Shown here: positions 23,711 through 32,989 of the stretch, one piece after another | Layout: each line of letters starts with the position of its first letter | Numbering within the stretch: position 1 is the stretch's first letter | Program-made: the position numbers and the translations under genes | Notes under the pieces: generated by a model | What the model was told of the DNA's origin: nothing | Databases searched by the model: none | Seen by the model: only the letters and a program-made list of their open reading frames with translations | Assembly: GCF_000383915.1 (NCBI RefSeq) | Contig: NZ_KB912942.1 | Location: 2,578,561-2,642,560 of the forward strand | Origin: Amycolatopsis benzoatilytica AK 16/65 | GTDB lineage: Bacteria > Actinomycetota > Actinomycetes > Mycobacteriales > Pseudonocardiaceae | DNA length: 64,000 bases | Reading direction: 5' to 3'

Positions 23711-24331
23711 GTGCCGGAACTCGACGGAGCCCGGCCGCCCCGGACGGCCGACCTGCGCCGTCTCCAGGAGGCGGCGGCGCAGTGCCAAGGTTGTGAGCTG
23801 TACCGCGACGCCACGCAGACCGTGTTCGGCTCCGGACCGGCGACCGCGGACCTGTTCGTCGTCGGCGAGCAACCCGGGGATCGTGAGGACCGCGCCGGGG
23901 AACCGTTCGTCGGCCCGGCCGGGCAGCTGCTCGACCGGGCGCTGCGGGAAGCCGGTTTCGACCGCGCGCACCTCTACCTCACCAACGCCGTGAAGCACTT
24001 CAAGTTCGTCCGTGCGGAACGCGGCAAACGGCGGCTGCACCAGAAACCCGGCCGCGCCGAGGTCCGCGCCTGCCGACCGTGGCTGGAGGCCGAGCTGCGC
24101 GCGGTTCAGCCCCGGCTGATCCTGGCGCTCGGCGCGACCGCGGCGCAGGCCCTGCTCGGGCCTGCGTTCAAGCTCACTGCCCATCGCGGCGAACCGATCG
24201 CGTCGGATGAGCTGGTCCCGGCGGTCATCGCGACCGTGCACCCCTCCGCCGTCCTGCGTGCCCCCGATCGCGACGTTGCCTACCGCGCTTTCCTCGCCGA
24301 CCTCACCGCGGCGCGGTCGGCCCTCGACTGA
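23711..24331 (+). CDS. udgX: UdgX-type uracil-DNA glycosylase (covalent uracil-DNA binder)
   Basis: This 206-residue Fe-S protein is related to family 4 uracil-DNA glycosylases. Two N-terminal Cys (Cys25, Cys28 in CQGCELY), motif GEQPGD (52-57) and the KRRLH insert (106-110) are present. In the studied Mycobacterium smegmatis UdgX the corresponding His (His109 there, His110 here) forms a covalent bond to the deoxyribose after uracil removal. The product is therefore expected to trap uracil-containing DNA rather than simply release uracil. The GTG at 23711 is the likely start. It is divergent from the CBS gene. Confidence 0.93.
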   Translation: MPELDGARPPRTADLRRLQEAAAQCQGCELYRDATQTVFGSGPATADLFVVGEQPGDREDRAGEPFVGPAGQLLDRALREAGFDRAHLYLTNAVKHFKFVRAERGKRRLHQKPGRAEVRACRPWLEAELRAVQPRLILALGATAAQALLGPAFKLTAHRGEPIASDELVPAVIATVHPSAVLRAPDRDVAYRAFLADLTAARSALD

Positions 24332-24388
24332 CTGTCCACAGCGGACTCGTGCCCGCGACGCCTGTCCGTAGCGAGAAAGGAGCAGCAC

Positions 24389-24973
24389 ATGCCCGACGCG
24401 ACCCCGGCCGACCCGATCCGCGGCGATGGGCCGCCACTGGTCACCGCAGGACAGCCCGGCGCCCGGCGGCTGATTGTGCTGGACCCGGCGGGCTCGGCCA
24501 AACACGACGGCCTGCCCGCGACCTGGCGTCCGCTGGCCGACGACCACGAGATCCTCTGGTGCCGGCTGCCCGTGCCCGGCGCCTGGGACAAGTGCGCGGA
24601 GGTGCTCGCCGAGCCCGCTGGGCCGCTGCGTCTGAGCGATCTCGTCGCCAGCGGCCCGGTCGCGACCGAAGCGTTGCGGGCCGCCGCCCGCTTCCCGTCC
24701 GCGCTGCGGTCGGTACTTCTCGTCGACCCCGCAGCGGAGGGCGTGGTGAGCCCCGGCGACGCGGCCGCCGAAGACCAAGCCTGGTTCGCGAAGCACGGCA
24801 ACGAGATCGCGGTGCTGCGCGAATCAGGTACCGAAGTCCGGGTGATCGCGCACAGCACGGAAACCCCCGACGACCAGGTCCCCGCACCGCTGCCGCTTGG
24901 GCACGGACGGGTCGTCCAGGCCCTGCGCGAAACCCTTGACGACCTGCCCGCGATCCGCCGTCCGGACTTCTGA
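24389..24973 (+). CDS. Hypothetical protein, alpha/beta-hydrolase-like
   Basis: This 194-residue protein is of unknown function. The order of strands (RRLIVLDPAGS, HEILWCRLPVPG, SVLLVDPAAEG, VRVIAHST) resembles a reduced alpha/beta-hydrolase or thioesterase-like fold, but the usual GxSxG serine is replaced by DLVASGPVATEAL, where the serine would be in VASGP. AGAAAGGAG precedes the ATG. No operon partner is evident; the gene ends just before a compound palindromic repeat. The fold assignment is tentative. Confidence 0.6.
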   Translation: MPDATPADPIRGDGPPLVTAGQPGARRLIVLDPAGSAKHDGLPATWRPLADDHEILWCRLPVPGAWDKCAEVLAEPAGPLRLSDLVASGPVATEALRAAARFPSALRSVLLVDPAAEGVVSPGDAAAEDQAWFAKHGNEIAVLRESGTEVRVIAHSTETPDDQVPAPLPLGHGRVVQALRETLDDLPAIRRPDF

Positions 24974-24987
24974 CCCGCTCCGGAAAG

Positions 24988-25075
24988 TCCGTGAAGGGCC
25001 CCTTCAGAGAATCCACGTCCGTGAAGGGCCCCTTGAGGGAACCCAAGCCCCTCAAGGGGCCCTTCACGGACGTGG
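24988..25075. repeat. Compound palindromic repeat (GTGAAGGGCCCCTT family), second copy
   Basis: Two direct copies of TCCGTGAAGGGCCCCTT (24988 and 25018) are followed by the inverted arm ending CCCTTCACGGAC at 25072. The unit is closely related to 13683-13757 and again lies between convergent genes. Confidence 0.8.
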
Positions 25076-25084
25076 GGCGAAATA

Positions 25085-26047
25085 TCACCGCAGCGCGGGA
25101 AGCAGCTCCTGGCGCGCGAACTCCAGGAAACCGGGTTGCCGCTCCGCGCCGCCGACCTGGACCAGCGCCAGATCAGTGAACCCGGCCTCGGCGAACCGCG
25201 CCGCCGCCTCCCGGATCGGCTCGACGTCCGGCCCGCACGGAATGCCTGCCGCCACGTCTTCTTCGCGCACGTACTGGGTGGCTTCGGCGAACGCCCGGGT
25301 GCCCGGGAGCTCGGCGTTGACCGGCCAGCCGCCGCCGAACCAGCGGAACTGCTCGTGCGCCCGCCGGACCGCCGCGTCGCGGTCCGGGTCCCAGCACACC
25401 GGCAGCTGCCCGATCTTGCGGGTCGGCGGACCGAGCCGGGTGCGATCCCATTGCGCGCACAGGGACGCGTCCGGTTCCACCGCCACCATCGCGTCCGCCA
25501 CCGGGGCGAACCGCCGCACCGATCGCGCGCCGGACACCGCGATCGCGATCGGGACCCGCGTCGAGTGGAGGTCCCAGAGCTTGGCGGCATCCACCCGGAA
25601 ATAGTCGCCCGCGTAGCTGAAAACGCCGCCGTCGAAGAGCCCGCCGATGATCTGCACGGCCTCGGCGAGCCGGTCGTGCCGCGCGGAAACCGCGGGCCAG
25701 TCCCGGCCGACCACGTGTTCGTTCAGGTTCTCCCCGGAGCCCAGTCCCAACGTGAACCGGCCGCCGGACAACAGCTGCACAGTCGCCGCCTTCTGCGCCA
25801 CCACCGCGGGGTGGTAGCGCATCGTCGGGCACGTAACCAGCGTCATCAGCTCCACCCGCGCGGTCGCCTGTGTCACCGCCCCCAGCACACTCCACGCGTA
25901 CGGCGCGTGGCCCTGTTCGGCCAGCCAAGGCGAATAGTGGTCGCTGCAGACCTCGAAGTCGAAGCCGGCCTCCTCCGCGGCGGCCGCACCGCGGACCAGT
26001 TCCCGCGGCCCGGTCTGTTCGGTCATCAAGGTGTAGCCGATGCGCAT
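25085..26047 (-). CDS. F420-dependent LLM-class oxidoreductase (G6PDH family type)
   Basis: This 320-residue bacterial-luciferase-like TIM barrel carries the F420-dependent signature of the subgroup related to F420-dependent glucose-6-phosphate dehydrogenase: SDHYSPWLAEQGHAPYAWSVLGA near the N-terminus, CPTMRYHPAVVAQKAATV and GRFTLGLGSGENLNEHVVG. It implies coenzyme F420 production by the host, which is usual for actinomycetes. It is monocistronic, with a weak sigma-B-like promoter. Confidence 0.9.
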   Translation of the reverse strand: MRIGYTLMTEQTGPRELVRGAAAAEEAGFDFEVCSDHYSPWLAEQGHAPYAWSVLGAVTQATARVELMTLVTCPTMRYHPAVVAQKAATVQLLSGGRFTLGLGSGENLNEHVVGRDWPAVSARHDRLAEAVQIIGGLFDGGVFSYAGDYFRVDAAKLWDLHSTRVPIAIAVSGARSVRRFAPVADAMVAVEPDASLCAQWDRTRLGPPTRKIGQLPVCWDPDRDAAVRRAHEQFRWFGGGWPVNAELPGTRAFAEATQYVREEDVAAGIPCGPDVEPIREAAARFAEAGFTDLALVQVGGAERQPGFLEFARQELLPALR

Positions 26048-26090
26048 GGTTTCCCTTCCGGATGGCTCGCCGATCGCGTCCGCGGCACGG

Positions 26091-26116
26091 CTACCCGCTG
26101 CCCGCTCGCTTCACCC
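26091..26116 (-). promoter_or_regulatory. Sigma-B-like promoter of the F420 oxidoreductase
   Basis: On the minus strand GGGT (26116-26113), 16 nt, GGGTAG (26096-26091), divergent from the next promoter with 6 nt between the -35 elements. Confidence 0.42.
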
Positions 26117-26122
26117 GCGCGC

Positions 26123-26147
26123 GTTTGCCCTCCGCTGGCACGGGTAC
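26123..26147 (+). promoter_or_regulatory. Sigma-B-like promoter of the holin-X / formaldehyde dehydrogenase operon
   Basis: GTTT at 26123-26126, 15 nt, GGGTAC at 26142-26147. The leader carries GAAGGGAGA before the GTG at 26172. Confidence 0.68.
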
Positions 26148-26171
26148 GCGAGACAGGTGAAGGGAGAAACC

Positions 26172-26585
26172 GTGTTGGAGGAAATGAACCGGACGCCCGC
26201 CCGCGAGAAGTCCACTGCGGAGCTGGCGGCTGATCTGAGCGTTGAGGTCCGGCACCTGATCAACGACGAGTTCCGGCTCGCCCAGGCGGAACTGCGCGGG
26301 AAGGCCAAGCGGCTCGGCATCGGAGCTGGCATGGCCGGTGCGGCCGCGACGGCGGCGTTCTTCGGCGGTGGCGTGCTTGTGGCCGCTGCCGTGCTCGGAC
26401 TCGCCCTCGTGCTGCCGGCGTGGCTGGCCGCGCTGCTGATCGGAGCGGCGCTGCTGCTGGCCGCTGGTGTCGCCGCCCTGCTCGGCAAGAAGCAGGCTCA
26501 GCGCGCGGTGCCGCCGCTGCCGGAGGAAGCCGTCGAAGGGGTCCGAGAGGACATCGACGTCGTCAAACGGGAGGTGCGGTCATGA
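26172..26585 (+). CDS. Actinobacterial holin-X / phage holin-family membrane protein
   Basis: This 137-residue protein has the typical layout of the family: a helical soluble start (ELAADLSVEVRHLINDEFRLAQAELRGKAK), then two transmembrane hairpin helices (about residues 48-78 and 82-100), then a cytoplasmic tail. Despite its name the family is chromosomal and widespread in actinomycetes, probably with an envelope-stress role. It starts a four-gene operon with overlapping stops and starts. Confidence 0.85.
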   Translation: MLEEMNRTPAREKSTAELAADLSVEVRHLINDEFRLAQAELRGKAKRLGIGAGMAGAAATAAFFGGGVLVAAAVLGLALVLPAWLAALLIGAALLLAAGVAALLGKKQAQRAVPPLPEEAVEGVREDIDVVKREVRS

Positions 26586-26905
26586 CGGAGCAGAAACCGT
26601 TGCCGTCCGAGGCAGATGTCGCGCGCGCCGACCGCGACGTGACGCGGGAAGAGCTGGCGGAGACACTGGACGCGCTGGGCCACAAGCTCGATGTCCGGTC
26701 CCGGGCAGCGGAGCGGGTCGACGCCACGATCGACCAGGCGACCGCGAAGGTCGCCCAGACCGTGCCGCCGCCCGCAGCCGAGACGTTCCGCGCGGGAGCG
26801 CTCGCTGTGCGCAACAAGCCAGTTCCGGTGTTCGCGGCGGTGTTCGCCACGGTGGTGCTGGTCCGGCTGCTCGCCCGTCGCCGCCGCGGGCGGCGGGAAC
26901 GGTGA
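26582..26905 (+). CDS. DUF3618 protein
   Basis: This 107-residue protein has an N-terminal DVTREELAETLDALGHKLDV helix characteristic of DUF3618, a charged middle and one C-terminal transmembrane helix (VFAAVFATVVLVRLLA) followed by an arginine-rich end. DUF3618 proteins nearly always accompany holin-X proteins. It overlaps the upstream gene by 4 nt. Confidence 0.85.
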   Translation: MTEQKPLPSEADVARADRDVTREELAETLDALGHKLDVRSRAAERVDATIDQATAKVAQTVPPPAAETFRAGALAVRNKPVPVFAAVFATVVLVRLLARRRRGRRER

Positions 26906-27221
26906 CCGCCTCGCGGCCGGAGGGTCGTCCAGCGCTGTCAGAAGGAGAGCAGCTCGCGCTCCGGGCCATTGAGCGCGACCTGCGCACCACCAATCCCGAA
27001 CTCGCCAGCGCGATCGCCCGCGGGATTCGCAGCCAGCATTGGCGCTGGAAGGCGATCCTGGTGCTGGCCGACGTGACCGGCGTGCTGCTGGTCGCCAGCG
27101 GCGTGCTGGCCGGGGAAGCCGATCTCGCGACCCTGGGAGTGCTGGCGCTGGCCGCGCTCATCGGGACGCCGATCGTGGTGCGCCGCAAGAAAATCCGCCG
27201 CCTCGCCGAGAGGGAGCGAAC

Positions 27222-27225
<4 letters not shown>
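26902..27225 (+). CDS. DUF3040 membrane protein
   Basis: This 107-residue protein starts with ALSEGEQLALRAIERDL, the DUF3040 helix, and carries two transmembrane helices (about 52-90) and a basic tail RRKKIRRLAERER. Its function is unknown. It overlaps DUF3618 by 4 nt and the formaldehyde dehydrogenase-like gene by 4 nt. Confidence 0.85.
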
Positions 27226-28358
<1,133 letters not shown>

Positions 28359-28398
28359 TCCCGGGACCGGCGGTCGGCGCGGATCCAGACCGGCGCGG

Positions 28399-29403
28399 TC
28401 AGGAGGTCGCGGCCAGCTCCAGCACGGTTTCCGGGGCGGCGGGCAACGTGAGCGGCCGCAGCGGCATCGCCGCGCGAGCAGCAATGTTCTCCAAGTGGCA
28501 CAACATGATTCCTTCGCGAAGCGCCCACGGGCATACCTCGACCGAATCCAGTCCCAGCGCGGTCATCGCGGCTTCGGCGACCACCGCGCCGGTCACGATC
28601 TGCCGGGACCGCGATTTCGACACGCCGCGCAACTTCCCGCGTTCGACGACCGACAGCTTGGCCAGCCGCGGGACCAGCTCCCGGAGATCGCTTCGGCGCA
28701 AGGTCCGGCTGGTGAACGGTCCGTGCCGCTGGGGCGCTGCGCCCGCGAGACGGGCCAGCTGCTTGAACGTCTTGGATGTCGCGACGGCCCGGCGCGGCTC
28801 CCCCTCCCAGCGCATCCGGTCGACGACCTTGGCCAGTCCGTCCCGGGTGTGCCGGCGAATCGCCTTGAGCTGCCTGGCCGTCGGCCGATCGGCCGGTGCG
28901 AGGTCCCGGGTCAGCTTTCCCGCGCCGAGCGGCAACGACACTGCCATCGCGGGATCGACGTCGCGCCCGAGCACGACCTCCATCGAGCCACCGCCGATGT
29001 CGACCACCAGCAGCTGTCCTGCCGACCAGCCGTACCAGCGGCGGGCCGCGAAGTAGGTCAGCCTGCCTTCGTCGGACCCGGAGAGATACTGCGGCCGGAC
29101 GCCGGAAACCTCCTCGATCCGGTCGAGCACCTGGTCCCGGTTCGTGGCGTCACGCACGGCCGCGGTGACGAACGGGTAGAGCAGCTCGGCCCCCAGCCGG
29201 TCTGCTGCCAGGACGCCGCGCCCTGCCGCGGCCGCGACCTGCTCCATCCCGGCTGCGCTCACCGCACCGTCCGCGCCCAGTTCTTGGGCGAGCAGCGTCG
29301 GTTCCTTGACCGCCTGCAGCGGCAACGGCGGTGCGCCGGGTGCCAGGTCGGCGACTTGCAGCTGAGCAGAATTCGATCCGATGTCCAGCACGGCGAGTCT
29401 CAT
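28399..29403 (-). CDS. Ppx/GppA family phosphatase
   Basis: This 334-residue ASKHA-fold protein has the two phosphate loops VLDIGSNSAQL (residues 5-15) and VVDIGGGSMEVV (about 140), and a hydrophobic C-terminal half without an HD domain. Actinomycetes often carry two short Ppx/GppA proteins acting as exopolyphosphatase or pppGpp/ATP-binding factors. The ATG lies 9 nt behind a sigma-B-like GGGTAT and has no ribosome binding site. Polyphosphate turnover is itself linked to stress signalling. Confidence 0.92.
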   Translation of the reverse strand: MRLAVLDIGSNSAQLQVADLAPGAPPLPLQAVKEPTLLAQELGADGAVSAAGMEQVAAAAGRGVLAADRLGAELLYPFVTAAVRDATNRDQVLDRIEEVSGVRPQYLSGSDEGRLTYFAARRWYGWSAGQLLVVDIGGGSMEVVLGRDVDPAMAVSLPLGAGKLTRDLAPADRPTARQLKAIRRHTRDGLAKVVDRMRWEGEPRRAVATSKTFKQLARLAGAAPQRHGPFTSRTLRRSDLRELVPRLAKLSVVERGKLRGVSKSRSRQIVTGAVVAEAAMTALGLDSVEVCPWALREGIMLCHLENIAARAAMPLRPLTLPAAPETVLELAATS

Positions 29404-29412
29404 CGCACTGGG

Positions 29413-29437
29413 ATACCCCGGCCGGTGCGCGATAACC
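29413..29437 (-). promoter_or_regulatory. Sigma-B-like promoter of the Ppx/GppA gene (leaderless arrangement)
   Basis: On the minus strand GGTT (29437-29434), 15 nt, GGGTAT (29418-29413), then exactly 9 nt to the ATG at 29403. Confidence 0.65.
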
Positions 29438-29450
29438 GCCGATCTGCTTG

Positions 29451-30428
29451 TCAGTCCTCCGGACGGACGCGGCCCGCGCGTTTGACCGAGCTGAGAATCG
29501 GCGTCACTTCCAGGTCTCGGATACCGGCGAGCGATCCGACCGTTTCGGTGAGGAACCGGTACAGCCCGTCCAGGTTTTCTGCCGCGACCGCCACGAGCAG
29601 GTTCGCCGATCCGGTGGTCGCGGCGGTGAAGCGTACCTGCGGATGACGGCTGACCGTGTCTCCGATCGCGCCCAGTTCGCCGGGGCTGGCGGAGATCCAC
29701 AGCAACGCCTCGCTGGCGATGCCGAGCAGGCGGAGATCCACTTCGCAGGTCAGCCGTATCAGGTGCGCGGCGAGCAGCTGGTCGAGCCGGCGGCGCACGG
29801 TCGAGGCCGAGGTGCCCAGTCGGGCCGCCAGTTCGTGGTAGCTGGCGCGCGCGTCGAGCGACAACTCGGCGATGAGCGCTTCGTCCAGCGGCTGGATCGG
29901 CGGCGCGTCGGCCGGCGGGTGCGAAAACGACGCGAGTGCGGCGAATTCGTCCGGGTGCAACAGGCCCGCGCTCCAGGCGAAGCCTGCCGTGAACACCCGC
30001 ATCAGGTCGTGCGCCTCCCACGACTGCACGTCCGCGGTGGCGGGCAAATCCCGCAGCAGGAGCGCGTTTCGCGCTTCTGGTCCGTCCAGGAAGAGCACGG
30101 TGCTGATTTCGTTGCCGCCGCCCAGAATGTCCACCCACACCGTGTCCGGTCGACGAGCGAGCCCGGCGGCGATCGCCTTGATCCGGCTCGGGCGGCACCG
30201 GATCCGCAACGCCATCGGCACGATCCGGGGAAACCGCGCGGGATTGCGGACCGCCGTGGGCCGCAGCGTCCCGTCGTGCAACAGCGGCGAGGCCCGGCGG
30301 AGCACCGTGCGCTCCGACAAGCCCAGTACCTCGGCGACGGCCCGCCACGACGCCCGCGGCGACGCCATCAGCACCGCGGCGATCCGGCGGTCGATCTCAT
30401 CCACGAGGACCTGTCCCATATCACGCAT
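29451..30428 (-). CDS. Lrp/AsnC-family transcriptional regulator with two HTH-domain repeats
   Basis: This regulator of about 325 residues has an AsnC-type HTH at the N-terminus (DEIDRRIAAVLMASPRASWRAVAEVLGLSERTVLRR), a first ligand-domain-like part, a second HTH (LDEALIAELSLDARASYHELAARLGTSASTVRRRLDQLL, about 185-225), and a final RAM-like domain. This duplicated layout is common in actinomycetes. The start is uncertain: ATG at 30428, ATG at 30419 and GTG at 30434 are all possible and none has a clear ribosome binding site. It is divergent from a carboxylesterase that it may control. The AT-richer spacer 30435-30539 probably holds both promoters. Confidence 0.85.
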   Translation of the reverse strand: MRDMGQVLVDEIDRRIAAVLMASPRASWRAVAEVLGLSERTVLRRASPLLHDGTLRPTAVRNPARFPRIVPMALRIRCRPSRIKAIAAGLARRPDTVWVDILGGGNEISTVLFLDGPEARNALLLRDLPATADVQSWEAHDLMRVFTAGFAWSAGLLHPDEFAALASFSHPPADAPPIQPLDEALIAELSLDARASYHELAARLGTSASTVRRRLDQLLAAHLIRLTCEVDLRLLGIASEALLWISASPGELGAIGDTVSRHPQVRFTAATTGSANLLVAVAAENLDGLYRFLTETVGSLAGIRDLEVTPILSSVKRAGRVRPED

Positions 30429-30539
30429 AATCACATACTTGCTGTCGTAACTCCGTCATTATCAGTGCGGTTGTCGCTGGTTTCGTGCGTTCCCCGGTAG
30501 ACCGAGGAGGTCCCGCACCGACACCGGAAGGAAGCGCCG

Positions 30540-31952
30540 ATGACGAACCGCCCGCTCGTGGAGACCGAATCGGGGGCTGTCCGGGGCATCGTGGAGGACG
30601 GGGTCGCCGCGTTCCGGGGCATCCCGTACGCCGCGTCCCCAACGGCTGAACTGCGATTCGCCGCTCCTCAGCCGCACCCCAAGTGGTCCGGCCCGCGCGA
30701 TGCCTCCCGGCCCGGCCCGTCCGTCCCGCAGAGCGCATCGCGGTTGGAGGCAGTCATGGGACCGCGGACCCCGGACTCGGCCGAGGAGAACTCGCTGACT
30801 GTCAACGTGTGGACGCCGCACCTGCCCAGCGCGCGGCCGCTGCCGGTGCTCGTGTGGTTCCACGGCGGCGGATTCACCAGCGGCTCCGGCGGCTGGGACT
30901 GGTACGACGGCCGGAACCTCGCCGCGGCCGCGGAGATCGTCGTCGTCACCGCCAACTACCGGCTCGGACCGCTGGGTTTCCTGCATCTGCCGGAGCTGGG
31001 CGTCGACAACCTCGGTGTGCAGGACCAGGTCGCGGTCGTGGAATGGGTTGCGCGCAACATCGCCGGCTTCGGCGGGGATCCGGAGTCGGTTACCGTCGGC
31101 GGCCAGTCCGCCGGTGCGTTCTCCGCCGCGTATCTCGCCGCCGCACCGGCCACCGGCACGCGGATCCGGCGAGTCATCGCCCAGAGCGGCCCGTTCGGGC
31201 TGGCCCCACAGGACCCCGGCGACGCCGCCGAGCACTCACGCCGCTTCCTCGAAATCCTTGGCCTGACCGGCAGTCTGGACCTTCTCGCCGGACTGCGCAC
31301 CGTCCCGGTGCAGCGGCTGCTGACCGCCTACGGACAGCTCGCCGGCGAACTGGCGCGACCAGGCAACGTGGCCCCGCCGCTCTACCCCGTTCTCGGCGGA
31401 GCTGGCATTCCGATGTCCTGGCAGGAAGCGCTGGCCGCCGGTCGGCTGAACGGTAAAGGCTGGCTCACCGGTACCACGCGGGACGAAATGACCGCCTTCT
31501 TCGCTTTCGACCCGCGAGTAAAGGCGATCACCGCCGAGCAAGCCCGCCAGCTGGTGACCGACGGACGGTACGCCGACGCCGCCGCTCGGATGCCGGGAGC
31601 CGCACCCAGCGAGGTGCTGACCGTGGTGGAGACGGGCTCGCTCTTCCGCGAGGGCACCCTCGCCATCGCCGGGCAGCTCGCATCCGCCTATGTCTACCAA
31701 TTCGACTACCAGCCGACGCCTGACCCTTCGCGGCTCGGCTCAGCCCATTGCGCGGAACTGCCGTTCTTCTTCGACACCCTCGACGCCTACCCGGACAGCC
31801 CGATGCTCGGCACGCCGACCGCGCACGCCCGCGACCTCGCCGCGACGTTCTCGCGCGCGGTTGCCGGGTTCGTCGCGACCGGGAAGCCCGCCGACGCCCG
31901 ATGGCAGCCCTACGAATCCGGCGACTCGGCGACAGTGCGGCATTTCGCCTGA
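30540..31952 (+). CDS. Carboxylesterase/type B lipase
   Basis: This 470-residue alpha/beta-hydrolase of the carboxylesterase type B family has the oxyanion loop HGGGFTSGSGG, nucleophile GGQSAGA with Ser190, an acidic residue in the GTTRDEMTAFF region, and the catalytic histidine in GSAHCAELPFFF. No signal peptide is visible, so it is probably cytoplasmic. GGAAGGA precedes the ATG. Its 3' end overlaps the convergent membrane protein gene by 43 bp. Confidence 0.93.
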   Translation: MTNRPLVETESGAVRGIVEDGVAAFRGIPYAASPTAELRFAAPQPHPKWSGPRDASRPGPSVPQSASRLEAVMGPRTPDSAEENSLTVNVWTPHLPSARPLPVLVWFHGGGFTSGSGGWDWYDGRNLAAAAEIVVVTANYRLGPLGFLHLPELGVDNLGVQDQVAVVEWVARNIAGFGGDPESVTVGGQSAGAFSAAYLAAAPATGTRIRRVIAQSGPFGLAPQDPGDAAEHSRRFLEILGLTGSLDLLAGLRTVPVQRLLTAYGQLAGELARPGNVAPPLYPVLGGAGIPMSWQEALAAGRLNGKGWLTGTTRDEMTAFFAFDPRVKAITAEQARQLVTDGRYADAAARMPGAAPSEVLTVVETGSLFREGTLAIAGQLASAYVYQFDYQPTPDPSRLGSAHCAELPFFFDTLDAYPDSPMLGTPTAHARDLAATFSRAVAGFVATGKPADARWQPYESGDSATVRHFA

Positions 31953-32989
31953 CGGGAGAATCCGCCGACGGACGCCATCTCTTCCGCGACCTCGCACAGG
32001 AACGCGGTGTCGCTCGCCAGGTCCGGTCCGCCGGCGACCGGTTCGGTCCGGGCCGGTTCGACTCCCCCGGCGCGAGCCTCGATCGCGGCGGCGATGACCG
32101 CGGCCTCGACCTCCGCCGGGCCGGCCGCCCGTTCCCGGGCCGCTCCCGCGACGTCCGCGTCCCGATACGGCTGCAGGTCGAGCAGCCCGTCCCGGATCTC
32201 GATCACCCGCCGGTACACCCGCAGCCGCATGTTCCACCAGCCGACGCGTGGATTCAGCGCGATCGAGGGTTCGGCGGCCGCCAGCAGCTGCCAGAGCGGA
32301 CGCAACTGGGTGTACTGGCGATAGCGCCGCCGCCACGCGGCCACCGCTGGGATCGCGGCGCCGAGCAGCACCAAGGCGTGCGCCGCATTGGGCGCCACCG
32401 CGCTCACCCAGAACTGGTACCCGAGCCGGTACTGGTAATCGAACCGGCCCGCGCCGACCCGGACGACGCGGTTCACCAGGTAGACCAGCGCCAGCGCCGT
32501 GCCGCTCACGATCAGGTGCAGGCCCACGCGCAACGCACGGTCCGAGGTGGCACGGGCGAAGCGGAGGCCGAGCCGGATGACGTTGCCGAACGCGGGCGTC
32601 AGCGTCAGCAGGTAGGCGACCCAGTACTCGAACACCCACGGCGACTGCGGCAGCAGGTTCGGCTTCAGCGCGAACAGCACGCACATCACCGCGAACATGC
32701 CCGCCGTCCACCACTTGCTCCAGCGGCTCCGGCGCAGGCCGTTGAGATGTGCCAGGAAGTCGTGCGCCGACCACGCGACGAGCACCATGCCGGCGTGTCC
32801 GAGCAGCCGCACGAAGTCGTGCTCCCCGGTCACCGCCGCCACTGCCGACTGCCCGGCCGGGGTCAGCACGGTCAGCGACACCGCGAGCCCCAGCCACAAC
32901 CGGCGGATCGCGTCGTCCTGGCTGCGCCAGACGAGCACCAGCAGCCACGCCGCGACCGGCGGCAGGTAGCGGATCAGCAGCTCACCCAT
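31910..32989 (-). CDS. MAB_1171c-like integral membrane protein
   Basis: This 359-residue protein has about seven transmembrane helices in the first 230 residues, followed by a cytoplasmic domain with PRVGWWNMRLRVYRRVIEIRDGLLDLQPY, the hallmark of the MAB_1171c putative transporter family. In many actinomycetes it is encoded next to an ImmA/IrrE peptidase and an XRE regulator, exactly as here (8-nt overlap with the peptidase gene). The substrate and function are unknown. Confidence 0.82.
   Translation of the reverse strand: MGELLIRYLPPVAAWLLVLVWRSQDDAIRRLWLGLAVSLTVLTPAGQSAVAAVTGEHDFVRLLGHAGMVLVAWSAHDFLAHLNGLRRSRWSKWWTAGMFAVMCVLFALKPNLLPQSPWVFEYWVAYLLTLTPAFGNVIRLGLRFARATSDRALRVGLHLIVSGTALALVYLVNRVVRVGAGRFDYQYRLGYQFWVSAVAPNAAHALVLLGAAIPAVAAWRRRYRQYTQLRPLWQLLAAAEPSIALNPRVGWWNMRLRVYRRVIEIRDGLLDLQPYRDADVAGAARERAAGPAEVEAAVIAAAIEARAGGVEPARTEPVAGGPDLASDTAFLCEVAEEMASVGGFSRQAKCRTVAESPDS

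Noticed and set aside
26172..26585. Holin-family gene as sign of a prophage
   Set aside because: No other phage gene is present, and holin-X with DUF3618 is a normal chromosomal pair in actinomycetes.
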